Below are positions 1 through 11,355 of a DNA stretch of 64,000 nt, piece after piece. The DNA is from Telopea speciosissima. Lineage: Eukaryota > Streptophyta > Magnoliopsida > Proteales > Proteaceae. The stretch spans positions 29,859,501-29,923,500 of the forward strand of contig NC_057916.1 of the NCBI RefSeq assembly GCF_018873765.1, in the 5' to 3' direction. Positions within the stretch are counted from its first letter, which is position 1. Every line of letters begins with the position of its first letter. A model generated the notes under the pieces. It was given only the letters and a program-made list of their open reading frames with translations. It did no database searches and was not told the DNA's origin. Both the position numbers and the translations under genes were made by a program.

Positions 1-1
1 A

Positions 2-3000
2 GAATACGAAGAAGAAGAATACGAAGAAGAAGACGACGTGTGCATAGAGCTGACACCCCATAAGAAGGAAGCAATGCTCGAATTCAGATGCATATTGCAA
101 GATGCCATCATGAATAATTATCTCTTCTCTAAGGATAGCCATAGCCATGGCCATAGCCATCGCCATAGCCATAGCCATAGCCATAGCCATATCCATCGCC
201 ATAGCCATAGCCATAACCAATTCATATGCAAATTGCAAGATGCCATCATGAATAAACATATCTTCCATAGCCATAGCCATGGCCATAGCCATAGTCATGG
301 CCATAGCCATGGCCATAGCCATAGCCATAACCATGGTCATAGCCATAACCATGACCATAGCCATGGCCATAGCCATAGCCATAACCATGACCATAGTCAT
401 GGCCATAGCCATAAACATGGTCATAGCCATGACCATGGCCATGGCCATAGCCATAGCCCTAGCCATGGCCATAGGCATGGCCATAGGCATAGCCATGGCC
501 ATAGCCATAGCCCTAGCCATGGCCATAACCATGGCCATAGGCATGGCCCATATGGCCATAGCCATGGCCATAGGCATAGCCATAGCCCTAGCCATGGCCA
601 TAACCATGGTCATAGGCATAGCCATGGCCATAGCCATAACCATGATCATAGCTTGGGATCGGAAGAGAATCTCTTGGATATCTCCCTTTGGGGAGTCCCT
701 CTGTTACCCAGTGAAGGTCACGATGGCACCGATATCATCCTGTTGAAGTTCTTAAAAGCCAAAGATTTCAAGGTTTCTGAAGCATTCGAGATGCTTCGAA
801 AGACTTTGATATGGCGGAAGGAATTCAAGACTGATGGGATTTTAGAAGAGAAGTTTGATTCACAATTTGAAGACTCACGGTTGTCATATTTCTGTGGTAC
901 TGATAGAGATGGTCGCCCACTGTTGTACAATTACGTAGGGGTTTATAAAGACAGAGATTTGTACAAGAAGACATTTGGGACAGAGGCTAAACACGAAACA
1001 TATGTGCGTTGGAGAATCCAAGTTATGGAGAGGGGTTTACAAAAGTTGAGCTTTAAACCTGGTGGGGCTGATTCAATTATTAGTATTATGGACATGAAGG
1101 ACTCACCGGGTCCCCGGGCGATTAAGGAGCTGCGATTTCTCGGCAACAAAGTCATTTGGATGATGAATGACTTCTACCCAGAGACCATTCGAAGATTTGT
1201 GAGTGTTCAATGCAGCCCTTCCTTCTGTTGTTTAGGATTTTTCTGTTTTTTTTTAATTCTTTTTAACTGCTCTATCATCAAATCATCAGTTTAATTGTTG
1301 GATTGATTTTGCAGATGTTTCTTCAACTATTTTCATTTCAATTATTGATTTTTTTTTTTTTGGAAAATTGGGAGATTTTTAATCTAGGTCTTGGAGTGCA
1401 TGCCACTAACTGAAGTTAGATTTCCATGAAAGAAGTCATACCATGGCTAACTATATGTATTTAATGTGAAGGATATGAAAGCGATCATAGCCCCTGTTAG
1501 CCTATTTAGTCTCATAAATTGCTTTAAATTGCTTCTTTGTTTTGCTTGCAAACAAACGTCTATAATATATCTGTGGCTTCTAGTGTTCTCATTCTCAACT
1601 TCTTGTTTGGCGGCACTCACTGAAGCTAGATTGCCATGAAAGAATTGACTTACTATGAAGGATATGAAGTTCATAGCCCCTGTTTAGCCTGTTTCATCTC
1701 AACTCAACTCAGCCTTATCTCAACTAAATGGGTTTGCCCCCCCCCCCCCCCCTCCCTGTTATCTTGTTTAGTCTCATAGATTTCCTATTTTGTGTCATAA
1801 ATAGCTTCTTGTTTTGCTTGCAAACACATGTCTCTTCTAGTGTTCTCCTTTTCAACTTTTTGTTTGGCGGCACTAACTGAAGCTAGATTGCCATGAATGA
1901 AGTGACTTACTGTGAAGGATATGAAGTTCATAGCCCCTTCTGTTAGCCTGTTCCAACTCAACTCAACTCAACCTTATCCCAACTAAATGGGGTTGCCCCC
2001 ATTAGCCTGTTTAGTCTCATAAATTTCTTATTTAGTGTCATAATTAGCTTCTCATTTTGGTTGCAAAGTCACATCTATAATATATTTGTGGCTTCTAGTG
2101 TTCTCATTCTCAGCTTCTTGTTTGGCGGCACTAACTGAAGCTAGATTGCCATGAAAGAAGTGACTTACTGTGAAGGATATGAAGTTCATAACCCCTGTTA
2201 GCCTGTTTCAACTCACCTCAACTCAGCTTTATCCCAACTAAATGGGGTCAGCCCCCTGATAGCTTGTTTAGTCTCATCAATTTCCTATTTAGTGTCATAA
2301 ATAGCTTCTTGTTTTGTTTGCAAACACATGTCTATAATATATCTGTGGCTTCTAGTGTTCTCATTTTCAACTTCTTGTTTGGCAGCACTAACTGAAGCTA
2401 GACTGCCATGAATGAAGTGACTTACTGTGAAGGATATGAAGTTCATTGCCCCTTTTGTTAGCCTGTTTCAACTCAACTCAACTCAAATCAACTCGACTTT
2501 ATCCCAACTAAATGGGGTTGCCCCCGTTTGCCTGTTTAGTCTCATAAAGTATATGAAGATCATAGGCACTTGTTAGCCTGTTTCAACTCACCTCAACTCA
2601 GCTTTATCCCAACTAAATGGGGTCGCCCCCGTTAGCCTGTTTAGTCTCATAAATTTTCTATTTAGTGTCATAAATAGCTTATTGTTTTGCTTGCAAACAC
2701 ACATCTATGATATATCTGTGGCTTCTAGTGTTATCATTCTCAACTTCTTGTTTGGCGGCACTAACTGAAGCTAGATTGCCATGAAAGAAGTGACTTACTG
2801 TGAAGGATATGAAGTTCAAAGCCCCTTTTAGCCTGTTTCAACTCAACTCAGCCTTATCCCAACTAAATGGGTTCAGCCCACTGTTAGCGTGTTTAGTCTC
2901 ATATATTTCCTATTTAGTGTCATAAATACCTTATTGTTTTGCTTGCAAACACACGTCTATGATATATCTGTGGCTTCTAGTGTTCTCATTCTCAACTTCT

Positions 3001-4447
3001 TGTTTGGCAGAACTAACTGAAGCTAGATTGCCACGAAGAATATGAAGATCATAGCCCCTATTAGCCTGTTTAGTCTCATAAACTGCTTCTTGTTTTGCTT
3101 GCAAACACACGTCTATAATATATCGGTGACTTCTAATGTTCTCATTTTCCTACTTTGAGTATGCAAACAAAAGCTATCAGAAGCAGGGATTTTATCTAGA
3201 ATTGAACATAATTCAAAACAACACATACAGCTCAATTCAAGTGTTCAAGTTAAAAATATAATCATAAATCAGTTCAACTCAACTCACTAAGCCTTATATA
3301 GACTATTTAGATTCATGGATTTTGGCATGCTTTGTTTCTCATACAGCTTACCTGCATTTTTTCCCTTTTGGAGGCAAACTTATGTTTCACTGTTCGAAAC
3401 AGAGATTATTTGCTTCTGATTCTAAGAAAGGACTGATAGCACTATTAACACTTTTATCTGAGCACTACATTCTACCCCTTATCATGGTGTTCTTTTACAT
3501 GGCAGATTTAGTGTTAGAAGCAAATAATAGAATATCAGTAATGCTCTCCTTCTGGTGATTCTTGACTCAAACTTTAGATACTTTAGTTTTCTCATTTATT
3601 TGCGTCATTTTATTTGCAGATATTCTTAAATGTCCCTCTTTGGTTTTATGCATACCATACTATCACCTGCAAGATCTTAGATCTGAGGAATAGAAAAAAG
3701 TTCATCTTTGTCCGGCCAACCAGCGTTGCAAAGACCCTTACCAAGTAAGACTCGTCAAATTTTCCATTTATAAACATGGATTCTTATCTCTTGCCATTAA
3801 TCCCCAAAATTTTGATACACTTTTGCTTTGAAAAGGTCTACTGCCCCAGAACAACTTCCAGTTCAATATGGTGGTCTTAGAAGGGAAAATGATGATGAGT
3901 TCTCGCCGGAGAATAAAGTTTTGGAGATGACTGTTGGAGCAGGTGCAATAGAAAGCATTCAAATTCCAGTTCATGAGGTAATTAACATTTTCATCAAAAT
4001 CCAGTAAATTGCTCGTAACCATGATTAGGAGAAACAAACTGACATCCTTGTGCATTGAATGATTTCTTTTCTGGTCAAGAACCTTATGGCCCCTAATGAC
4101 TAGTTACTCTGAGTTTCTTTCGAGTGGTTGTATATATTATCTCTCTCTAATGGGTTTTTTTTCTTCATTGAAATTATCAGCCAGGAGTGACGGTGGTGTG
4201 GGATGTTACAGTCGTGGGAGGCGATGTGGTTTACAGAGAGGAATTTATTCCTGAAGATGAATGCTCTTACACCATACTAATTCAGAAGGACAAGAAAATG
4301 GAAACATGTATTAGAAATTCCTTTTACATTAATGAACCTGGGTTGATTCTGTTGACAATTGATAATGGGGGCTTCAAGAAGAAGAAAGTTTTCTATAGAT
4401 TGAAATCCAAACCCACCGTCCCCATGCATATGCTCTGCAGTCATTAG
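2..4447 (+). CDS. Patellin-like SEC14/GOLD phosphoinositide-binding protein with histidine-repeat insert (5' end outside window)
   Basis: Patellins bind phosphoinositides and act in membrane trafficking and cell-plate formation. Exons read as 2-1198, 3620-3744, 3836-3977 and 4181-4447, with GTGAGT, GTAAGA and GTAATT donors and AG acceptors; phases agree and give about 576 visible codons. The frame is open from base 2 with an acidic stretch (EYEEEEYEEEDD), as patellin N-termini have, so the true ATG lies upstream and the GTG at 38 is not the start. Next come a helix (EFRCILQDAIMNNYLF), a long SHGHSH-type repeat, then CRAL-TRIO-N (LWGVPLL, ILLKFLKAKDFKV), the SEC14 lipid-binding domain (GTDRDGRPLLYNYVGVY, IFLNVPLWFYAY, PEQLPVQYGGL) and a C-terminal GOLD domain (FIPEDECSYTILIQKDKKM, NSFYINEPGLILLTIDN). 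The domains look intact. The His repeat is not normal for the family. The first intron is 2.4 kb and full of tandem repeats. Confidence 0.9.
138..652 (+). repeat. Hexanucleotide/12-bp coding repeat (CCATAGCCATGG-type) encoding SHGHSH
   Basis: Variants of CATAGC and CATGGC run in frame with the patellin, with His at nearly every second residue and S, G, N, D, R, K or P between. A short non-repeat island (222-270) repeats the helix coded just upstream. The other two forward frames are also open and give shadow proteins of Met-Ala-Ile type, which are not genes. Such His runs occur in metal-transporter loops; metal binding here is inference. Confidence 0.9.
1390..3160. repeat. Tandem repeat array, unit about 257 bp, inside patellin intron 1
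   Basis: The phrase ctaactgaagctagattgcc recurs with tgaag at 1411, 1621, 1878, 2136, 2393, 2766 and 3018, spaced 210, 257, 258, 257, 373 and 252 bases. Each unit also carries gtttagtctcataaatt, gcttgcaaacacatgtct and an aactcaactcagcc stretch. Copies differ by a few percent. A run of 17 C lies near 1737. Confidence 0.9.
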
Positions 4448-5384
4448 TTCCTCCACCCCCCCCCCCCCCCCAACCCATCTTGTAATCTTTGTTTTCATCT
4501 TCTTTTTGACCTGATAATTGCTTTGGTTTGATCCATTTGCTTTTAAATCATATGTTTTTTTTTTTGAGTTTCTGTGGGTGCATAATGTAATCTTCATTAA
4601 TTTTCATGGACATTGCTTATTTAGTGATAAGAAAAATTCAAATATCACAAAAAATTGGTGAAAACTTGACTATGCTGCTCAAGAATCTTATACTGAAGAG
4701 ACTTTGAGCATTGAGAATCCCATTATATAGGGGGAAGGGAAATAAAAATTGTTTTCCCTACAATTGATTGGCACACTAACATATTGGGGGTCAGGTTTTT
4801 CATGAAATTTTTGTTCTTCCTTTTTGAAAGTTTACAGTTATCATATGGTAAGCAACAGGTAGCAGTGGGTGGGGATATGTTAAAGAGGATCTGCACAGTC
4901 AAGTTTCAGTCCACACAAAGGCCACAAACCTCAATCATATAATGTTTAAGGTTAACGATATATATATTTTTAAATTTGTTGCAAATTTGAATGCACATTT
5001 TCATCTAGATAAGTTGTTCATTTTGGGTGGAAATTTGTCTCATTAGATGACGGGGACAAAGTCACTTATATGTTTTTTTGGGTTATTATTCATGTAACAA
5101 GGGTGGGTTACGTTTGGAAAAATAACAAAATGGTGAATTGACCAATATGCAATGAGTAATGAGGTATTGAAGGGTCAATTAAGTGACGGTATACTTGACA
5201 TTTCAAAATTTTATTAGAATCTCATGAATTGATATTTAAATGGCATATCTGTCTTTTCATCATATTTTCCTCTTTAACCCCAACTCTCTCTCTCATTTTT
5301 GGCCGGCGACCGAGGGTCGTTGCAACGACTTGAGGGAAACAGTAACCCTTCTTCCCCATTCGGGCCTCCGACCACCATTGCAAC
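4448..5384. other. Patellin 3' UTR and intergenic DNA
   Basis: A poly-C run lies near 4457-4470 just after the patellin stop. I see AT-rich DNA after it and no gene or clear repeat. Confidence 0.6.
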
Positions 5385-5854
5385 GTGCAATCTGGCATGT
5401 CCTTCTGCTGTCCAGCTTCAGTACAGATCTTGTGCCCCGTCTATGGATTCGCCTCTTCAGTGAGAGACACATTTTGTCTCGTCAAGGCTGATGCTGTAGG
5501 GCCGCTGGTGCAAACACTGAGCGATACTGACTCCGGTGTAGCAAAGGCTGCGCTAATGGCACTCAACTCTGCTAACAGACCACAACACCGTCTCACATGC
5601 TGCCGCCGCAATAGTGGATAATCAGGGTCTGGAGGCTCTCTTGGAGGTGCTGGAAAAGGGGGTCCCCATCGGCTAAAGACCGAGCCCTTAACCTATTCCG
5701 GAAGATCCTAAAGCACACTCAAACCATAAATGTACAGTCCCAGCGTTCCGAGACAATTCTGATTCGCCTCCTCTCAGACAACGCACTCAAGAAGAAAGCC
5801 GTTTTGGTGCTCAAACAGATGAACATTATTCCAGAACAATCGTCTTATTTCTAA
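5385..5854 (+). pseudogene. Orphan 3' fragment of a U-box/ARM E3 ubiquitin ligase (PUB43/44-like)
   Basis: The translation shows the end of the armadillo-repeat part of a plant U-box ligase: TFCLVKADAVGPLVQTLSD, then LLTDHNTVSHAAAAIVDNQG, LEALLEVLEKG, AKDRALNLFRKILKHTQTIN and the C-terminus LKQMNIIPEQSSYF, which I recall as typical of PUB44-like proteins. The frame shifts once near 5562 and again in the GGGG run near 5655. No U-box, no upstream ARM repeats and no start codon are present. It is a processed or broken gene end, unlikely to be functional. Confidence 0.8.
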
Positions 5855-6629
5855 ATTGGTTTTCTTAATGCACATTGTAAAGAAAGACGCTAACATGGTA
5901 CATGTGTATTATTGAGGCCAACCATGACATTTGAATTCTATGAAAAATCTAACCAATATTAATAATTAATCCTAGGAGCAATAGACAGGTGCATTTCCTT
6001 TCGTCTACATCTATTCTCCTGTTAACACATTCGTTGATTAGCACACACACTAACAGGAGGCTAATTGCTGTGATAAAATTTTATTTCTTTGAATCAATTA
6101 AACAAAACCAAGTTTCTGCATTACCAAGTAATATCAACAGATTTCTTTCCAAAGGACAAAAAACGTAGGGAGGGGGGCGGTTAGATCCATGCGTAGGAGC
6201 ACACCGAATTCATTCACATATGTGATTGCAATACTGCTGCACCGCTGCCTCAGTTGCAGATTCCGACAACTCCGATCGTGGCATGGTGTAGAAGGAACGA
6301 GGGATGAGGAAACGAGAGATTGGGGATTGGGGAAGGAGGGAGTCGGTGGACAGTGTGAGAGGAAGAGGGTTTTGGACATTACGATTTAACCCTTTATCAA
6401 GAAGTTTAGTTGATTCCAACAATTTACGATTCCAACAATGTGTGATTTCACTCATTTATCCTTACAGATTACAGATTTATTTCCAACTGTGTCCTTAACT
6501 TTAGTTTTAAGAGGGTAGATGGTGTCTTGTTATGTTTGGACAAATAACAGACCCTTGTAACGTTAATACTTCCCCTTTTAAAGAAAAGTCAGCATATAAA
6601 GAAAGATTAATATACGAAGGAGGAGAATC
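5855..6629. other. Intergenic DNA, nothing recognised
   Basis: Short overlapping open frames near 6134-6498 on both strands have no family features and look fortuitous. Confidence 0.5.
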
Positions 6630-8131
6630 CTAGCAAAAAAGATCCGATTGTAAAGAGGCACCCAAAGAGGCTAAATAGTCAACCACAACATTGGCTTCTC
6701 TAAGAGAGTGGTTAAAAATAATCTGATCCAGCAGTTGTTGATGATGGATGCGATTTTCCACGGAATGGCTTGAGTTGTGCCTTAGAGGATATTTATAATC
6801 AAGAGATTATCGCTCTCAATGATCATTTTCTTCAATCTCATATGAAAAGCTGTTTTCAAAGCCTGACGAACAACTAACGCCTCGGCAACAAGGGCATAAT
6901 TCCAGCCAATGCCTTGAGAGAAACAACAAACAAAGGAAGCGGATGAAGATCTATATACTCCAATACCAGCTCTTCCTGGATTTCCTTGACTAGCTCTATC
7001 GATGTTGAACTTGAAGAAAGACTCTGTCGGAGCGATCCATTTGACAAGTCGAAGAAATCTTTGATTGTGAGGAAGAGAGTGATGCAGATGGTCTTTAGCA
7101 TTGGCAATAGCTCTCACAGTGATATCTCTTGGATTAAATGGAGATTGTTTGAAAATGAGATCCCAATATCCATTCCAGATGTGTCAAATAATGTTGCAAA
7201 ATAGAGAAACCTTTATTTTGTAGTCCCTGCTGATGTGTTCTGCATATTTGGTGGCTTCTATTATCCTCGATCTGATGTCTTGGGTGGGAAAGAAGTTAAT
7301 CAAACCAATTTGTTGCCAAATGCTTTTGATAGTGGGGCAATCAAAAAAGAAATGGTTAGCTGATTGGAGATGTTGCTGACAGATGAAGCATATTGGGTTG
7401 AGATTAAAACCTCTCCGATTAAGGAAGTCCGGAAGGGAAAGTTTTTGATGGAGGATTTTCCATAAAAGGTGTTGGATTTTTGGGACAGTGGGGAGGTGCC
7501 AAATTTTAAGCCACAGGGAATTCGAGGTATGAGAGATGCCATTGCTGGTAATGTTGTACGCCGAAGCCACAGTGAATTCACCTGAAGATGTGCCCTTCCG
7601 AACAAGCCGATCTTCACAATTGAAAATTGGAATGGGAACGGAAAGAATTAAGAAAGCAACATCTGGGTGCCACCAGTGGAAAATCATCTCCCTTTTCCAT
7701 GAATTGAAGCTTTGAACAATGAAAAGATCAATAGATTGAGGGGCATTGGAAGGGAGAGGGAAAGGGGCTTTAGAGGGAGGGAGGTTTGGGATCCAAAAAT
7801 TGAGCCAAGGATGTATTGAGCGGCCATTCCCCACTTGGAAGAAAGATCCTTTACGGAGAAGCTTTCTAGAAGAACAAATGGATTTCCAGCCCCATGAGGA
7901 AGAGGAGGGGCATTTAGCTTGAAAAAAGGTAAAAGAGGGAAAATACTTAGCTTTCATGAGATTCGACCAGAGAGAGGATGGAGGATGAAGCAATTCCCAC
8001 CCTTTTTTAGCTAATAGGGCCTGGTTCATTGAGGCTGATAATTTCACATTTAAGACACCAAATCTCTTGGGGAGGCAAATCGTATTCCAAGATATTGTAG
8101 GGACAAGAGAATTGCAGCCATTTGACCAGTA
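6630..8131 (-). mobile_element. LINE (plant L1-type) 3' fragment: end of RT ORF, zf-RVT and RNase H
   Basis: Read on the minus strand. 7184-8047 starts in the connection region after the RT (ICLPKRFGVLN, MNQALLAKKGWELL) and includes the zf-RVT segment (ICFICQQHLQSANHFFFDC). 6782-7117 is the RNase H-like domain (FKFNIDRASQGNPGRAGIGV; ALVAEALVVRQAL) and the tail REANVVVDYLASLG ends at a TAG complementary to 6630-6632. ORF1, endonuclease and most of the RT are missing. Stops separate the two main frames. It is a dead, 5'-truncated copy. Confidence 0.88.
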
Positions 8132-8683
8132 GAAGCTTCTACTTATATGTTGTAATATTACATACCCAATTTCTAATAGGTGATAATTAGTGAATTCACC
8201 AAAAGAATTTTTTTTTTTTTTGGGTAAGAGACGATTAGGAGAGAGAGAGAGCTTAGCCTATGCTGCCATGGACATCCAGGGAATGATTTGGAATGATCAT
8301 ATGTAGATCCAATATATACTTTCCTATGTATAGGTATATTCCCTTGTAAACTCAATTATGGGAAAGACAATGCTATTTGGTCGTATGCAGCATGCGGCCC
8401 CCACACTCAAACACAGGGCCTTGCAAAATGACCAACGCATCCTCAAGTATTTTGCCTTTCCATGGGAGGCACGAAGGTCAATTCACATGGCCTAGTGTCT
8501 AGGTGTAAGGCCCACGTGCCACATATGGCTAGGTAGTGTTCTTTCTCTCCTCAATTATATACCTTTCATGAATTGCAATGTAACTTTAAGTAGCCTTGGA
8601 ATGCTTTATTACTCATCAAATAGTTTATTTTTTTTTTTACGTAAGATATTAAAAAATTTTTTGAATCATCAATTACAGAACTT
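8132..8683. other. Intergenic DNA with a foldback-like repeat near 8360-8560
   Basis: The stretch near 8360-8560 shares tacctggtcgcatg-like and ctacacctagac-like motifs, partly as reverse complement, with DNA near 28385-28530. No open frame of interest. Confidence 0.45.
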
Positions 8684-8756
8684 GTTCGCGTGGCCTAATG
8701 GATAAGGCGCTCGCCTCCGGAGCGGGAGATTGTGGGTTCGAGTCCCATCGTGAACG
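8684..8756 (+). tRNA. tRNA-Arg (anticodon CCG)
   Basis: A full cloverleaf can be drawn: acceptor GTTCGCG/CGTGAAC with one G-T pair, D arm GCC...GGC, anticodon stem CTCGC/GCGGG with loop CTCCGGA (anticodon CCG, codon CGG), and T arm GTGGG/CCCAT with loop TTCGAGT. The discriminator is G, CCA is not encoded, and no intron is present. Internal box A (TGGCCTAATGG) and box B (GGTTCGAGTCC) fit Pol III promoters, and TTTTT at 8762-8766 fits its terminator. Confidence 0.96.
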
Positions 8757-9049
8757 TCCCATTTTTAAGGTCAACTGGAACTGTTTTTGTATCAGAATTT
8801 CTTTTCTTCTAAACCGGAAGTACTGAATCCAATAATGTAAATTTCCTTCAGTCTTAAATGTCTAATCAAGAAACGAAGCCATAATTGATTGATGATTAAA
8901 TTGGCCTAAGCCAAAGGTTTATCATTGCCGTAGCGGTGTATCAGCGTTAGATCTATTAACGACCATGAACCTACGATTCTCTGAAACAGTTCACATAATA
9001 CGGTCAAATCTCTTACTAATTTTGTACACTTCTGTACTATTTTGGTACT

Positions 9050-9789
9050 GGGAGTGTCAATGGGCCGAGCCCAATTCTAAAGTATCTTAACTCAGTCCAA
9101 GCCCAGCCCTGTTGGGCTCCGCCCAATTTTAATTGAGGGGAGTTGGCCTTGATTGACCCTGGGAACTGAGACCAAAACGAGTTTGGGTATCAATTTTCAG
9201 AACCAAGATGGGAGTCAACACTTGTATCGATTTTCAAAACCTAAGATATGGTATATTCTTTTTAGGACTCATGGCTCGCCCTATCTTTAGAGAGAGGGGC
9301 TTGAAAGACCGGAACAAAACTACCATTTATTCTTAGATGGATTAACCAAGCAACTCCATAGCGCGCTAGCTGATTTACGATCAAAGAAGCAACGGTACAA
9401 TGCGTTAGCATACGCATCTTCTTGCTTGCTTGCTGGGGCGCGTTAGCACATCCGTTTTCTTTGCTGAGTGCACTAGCGCACCTAGCTCACATGTCAAATT
9501 TTAATCTTAAATCGAATATCTATCCCTCATGTGTTTGACCTGCATTTCTATGTATATCTATCCACACTAGTACTGTGACTACTATTGGCTTTCTTTCAAT
9601 TACCCAATTTAGTCCGATTAACATGAACTCAATTATAAATAAGTCACCACTGGATCGAATAGAAACGTGGTAATGCCTGACTTGTGAAGTCTAATTAATC
9701 AAACAATCGATAACGACGCAAAATCTTAAATTGATAGGATCCGATTAGATCTGATCAAAACCGACCAGGTCCAACCGGTTGACACTCCC
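9050..9789. mobile_element. hAT-type MITE
   Basis: The ends are GGGAGTGTCAA (9050) and TTGACACTCCC (9789), an 11-bp perfect inverted repeat related to the GGGTGTCAA ends of other elements in this window. There is no coding capacity. I could not see a matching 8-bp target duplication, so the exact borders are uncertain. Confidence 0.6.
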
Positions 9790-10333
9790 CCTCACTAACT
9801 GTTTTTTTTTTTTTTTTTTTTCTTTTTTAATACTTGGACCCAAAGAGTTGAACTCATAACCTCTTCTTTGCGAGGTACTGATCTACTATTTTATAGATCT
9901 CTACACAGCTTTTTTTTTTTTTTTTTTGGTAGAAGATCTCTACACAGCTTGAGATTACCAAATTACATTCTGTTTTCGATGACTTTAAGTGCATAAGATA
10001 TCTCTTTGTATTATTCAAAGTTCCAAAACATGTGATGCAATCATATGATTGAGCATTAAGGGATGTGATCATACTATATCATGTACACGTGTTTGCTATC
10101 ACTTAAAGGCATCATTAAACAAGTTCAGTTCCTCTACACGTACATGGAGGTGAATGTGCATGTTCCAAGGGAAGAAGGGGTATTTATGAAAACAAAAAGA
10201 ACATGTGGCTGCCTCTCAGATGTATGTTCACCTGCACGTTGCACGTACATGCAGATTATCCATTCTCTCATTAAACTAGGGCTGCATGAGGCCCAGGCAC
10301 AACCTTTTTAGTCGAAGTAATTAAACAGGGGGG

Positions 10334-10694
10334 AAGGGGCGTCAAAACCTAGTCCAACTCGATTGAAATCGAACCAATACGAGTTTATTGGATCATGTTT
10401 AGGACTAGAGTTTTGTGACACCGAAATCAAATCGTACCGCTCTAAAATCAATAAGACAACGAACCAAAATAACCCGATAGAAAACGGATAGCAGCTTGAA
10501 AGTCTATAAAAAAACACATTTTTTTTCATACTTATTGATATATTTACATGATAAACCGAAATCAAACCGATAAAAAACTGAAATCAAACCAAAAACCGAA
10601 CTAAAACCGATGCATTTATTGGATCATATTTTGGACTCTCATTCATTCTCGCATCAAACCAAAACCAATCCAAACCGACCGATTGACACCCCTA
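10334..10694. mobile_element. hAT-type MITE
   Basis: It starts aaggggcgtcaaaac and ends ttgacacccctA, giving imperfect TAGGGGTGTCAA-type inverted ends. Inside are repeated aaaccgaaatcaaaccgat-like motifs. No target duplication is certain; a G-rich run follows the right end. Confidence 0.55.
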
Positions 10695-11204
10695 TCCGAG
10701 GGGGAGGGGAGGGGAGGGGGGGGGGGGGCTCTTCATTAACGTGTACTCCGCATGCATTGGGAATTTTCCCTACGATGGATGAATATATGGCAAGCAATCT
10801 CTAACGCAGAACCTTACGAACTACATATATAATTAAATCTTAACAAGCCATGTGTACCAGAGCAAAGATCATAACTCCAGATATCCTACTTCTCTCTTTA
10901 ATCTATTTGTCGTTTCGGGTTTGTGGGCCATGCTGATGATCAGAGACTCAGAGTAAGCCCAACAAGTGGTTAATGAAGTTGGAGAGGTGTTATGTGAGAA
11001 CTGAGTAACACTTCGTCGCTCACCACGTCTGTGATGCCACCATCAACACGAAGCTGCATAACCTTGTGACCATTGCTAGGTGGCGTACGTTAGTAAATGT
11101 CAAGACAGAGGACCCCTTTAAATGCGGGAATGATACACCTGAGGTAACACAGACCGGCCACAGTTTGATTCCTTTCCACAACAACAGTCCAAATCTTTCC
11201 TGAC
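10695..11204. other. Upstream region of 11S globulin A
   Basis: GCATGCAT with an RY-type CATGCA core lies at 10750-10757, about 450 bases before the TATA box. From about 10900 on, the DNA is matched in reverse orientation near 27930, so this promoter part belongs to the inverted duplication. Confidence 0.5.
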
Positions 11205-11210
11205 TATAAA
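11205..11210 (+). promoter_or_regulatory. TATA box of 11S globulin A
   Basis: TATAAA in the context TGACTATAAAATGGG, about 150 bases before the ATG. The same context is kept in the inverted copy at 27720-27725. Confidence 0.7.
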
Positions 11211-11355
11211 ATGGGTTTCAGGCCCAGCCCATTTCAGTAACTCTCACCTTCCATTTCTGCAGTCTATATTACTGTTTACTCTACTCTTCATTGCTTTCCT
11301 GGTCTGTTAAGTGCTTTTAGTACGTAGTGCTTGCTTGCCGTGAGCTCACACAGCC

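Noticed and set aside
38-40. GTG at 38 as patellin start
   Set aside because: The frame is open to base 2 with acidic residues typical of patellins; the gene starts before the window.
138-652. CRISPR-like or satellite array
   Set aside because: The repeat is a short in-frame coding hexamer without spacers, and the DNA is from a plant.
279-746. Open frame of Met-Ala-Ile repeats in the His-repeat DNA
   Set aside because: It is the shifted-frame reading of the CATAGC/CATGGC repeat; the patellin frame continues into conserved domains.
3322-3558. 78-codon open frame
   Set aside because: It lies in patellin intron 1 and shows no family features.
9360-9480. Repeated gcgcgctagc and cgcgttagcac words as a regulatory array
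   Set aside because: They are irregular and lie inside the MITE at 9050-9789.
10081-10804. Three short open frames
   Set aside because: They overlap the MITE ends or G-rich repeat and have no domain features.
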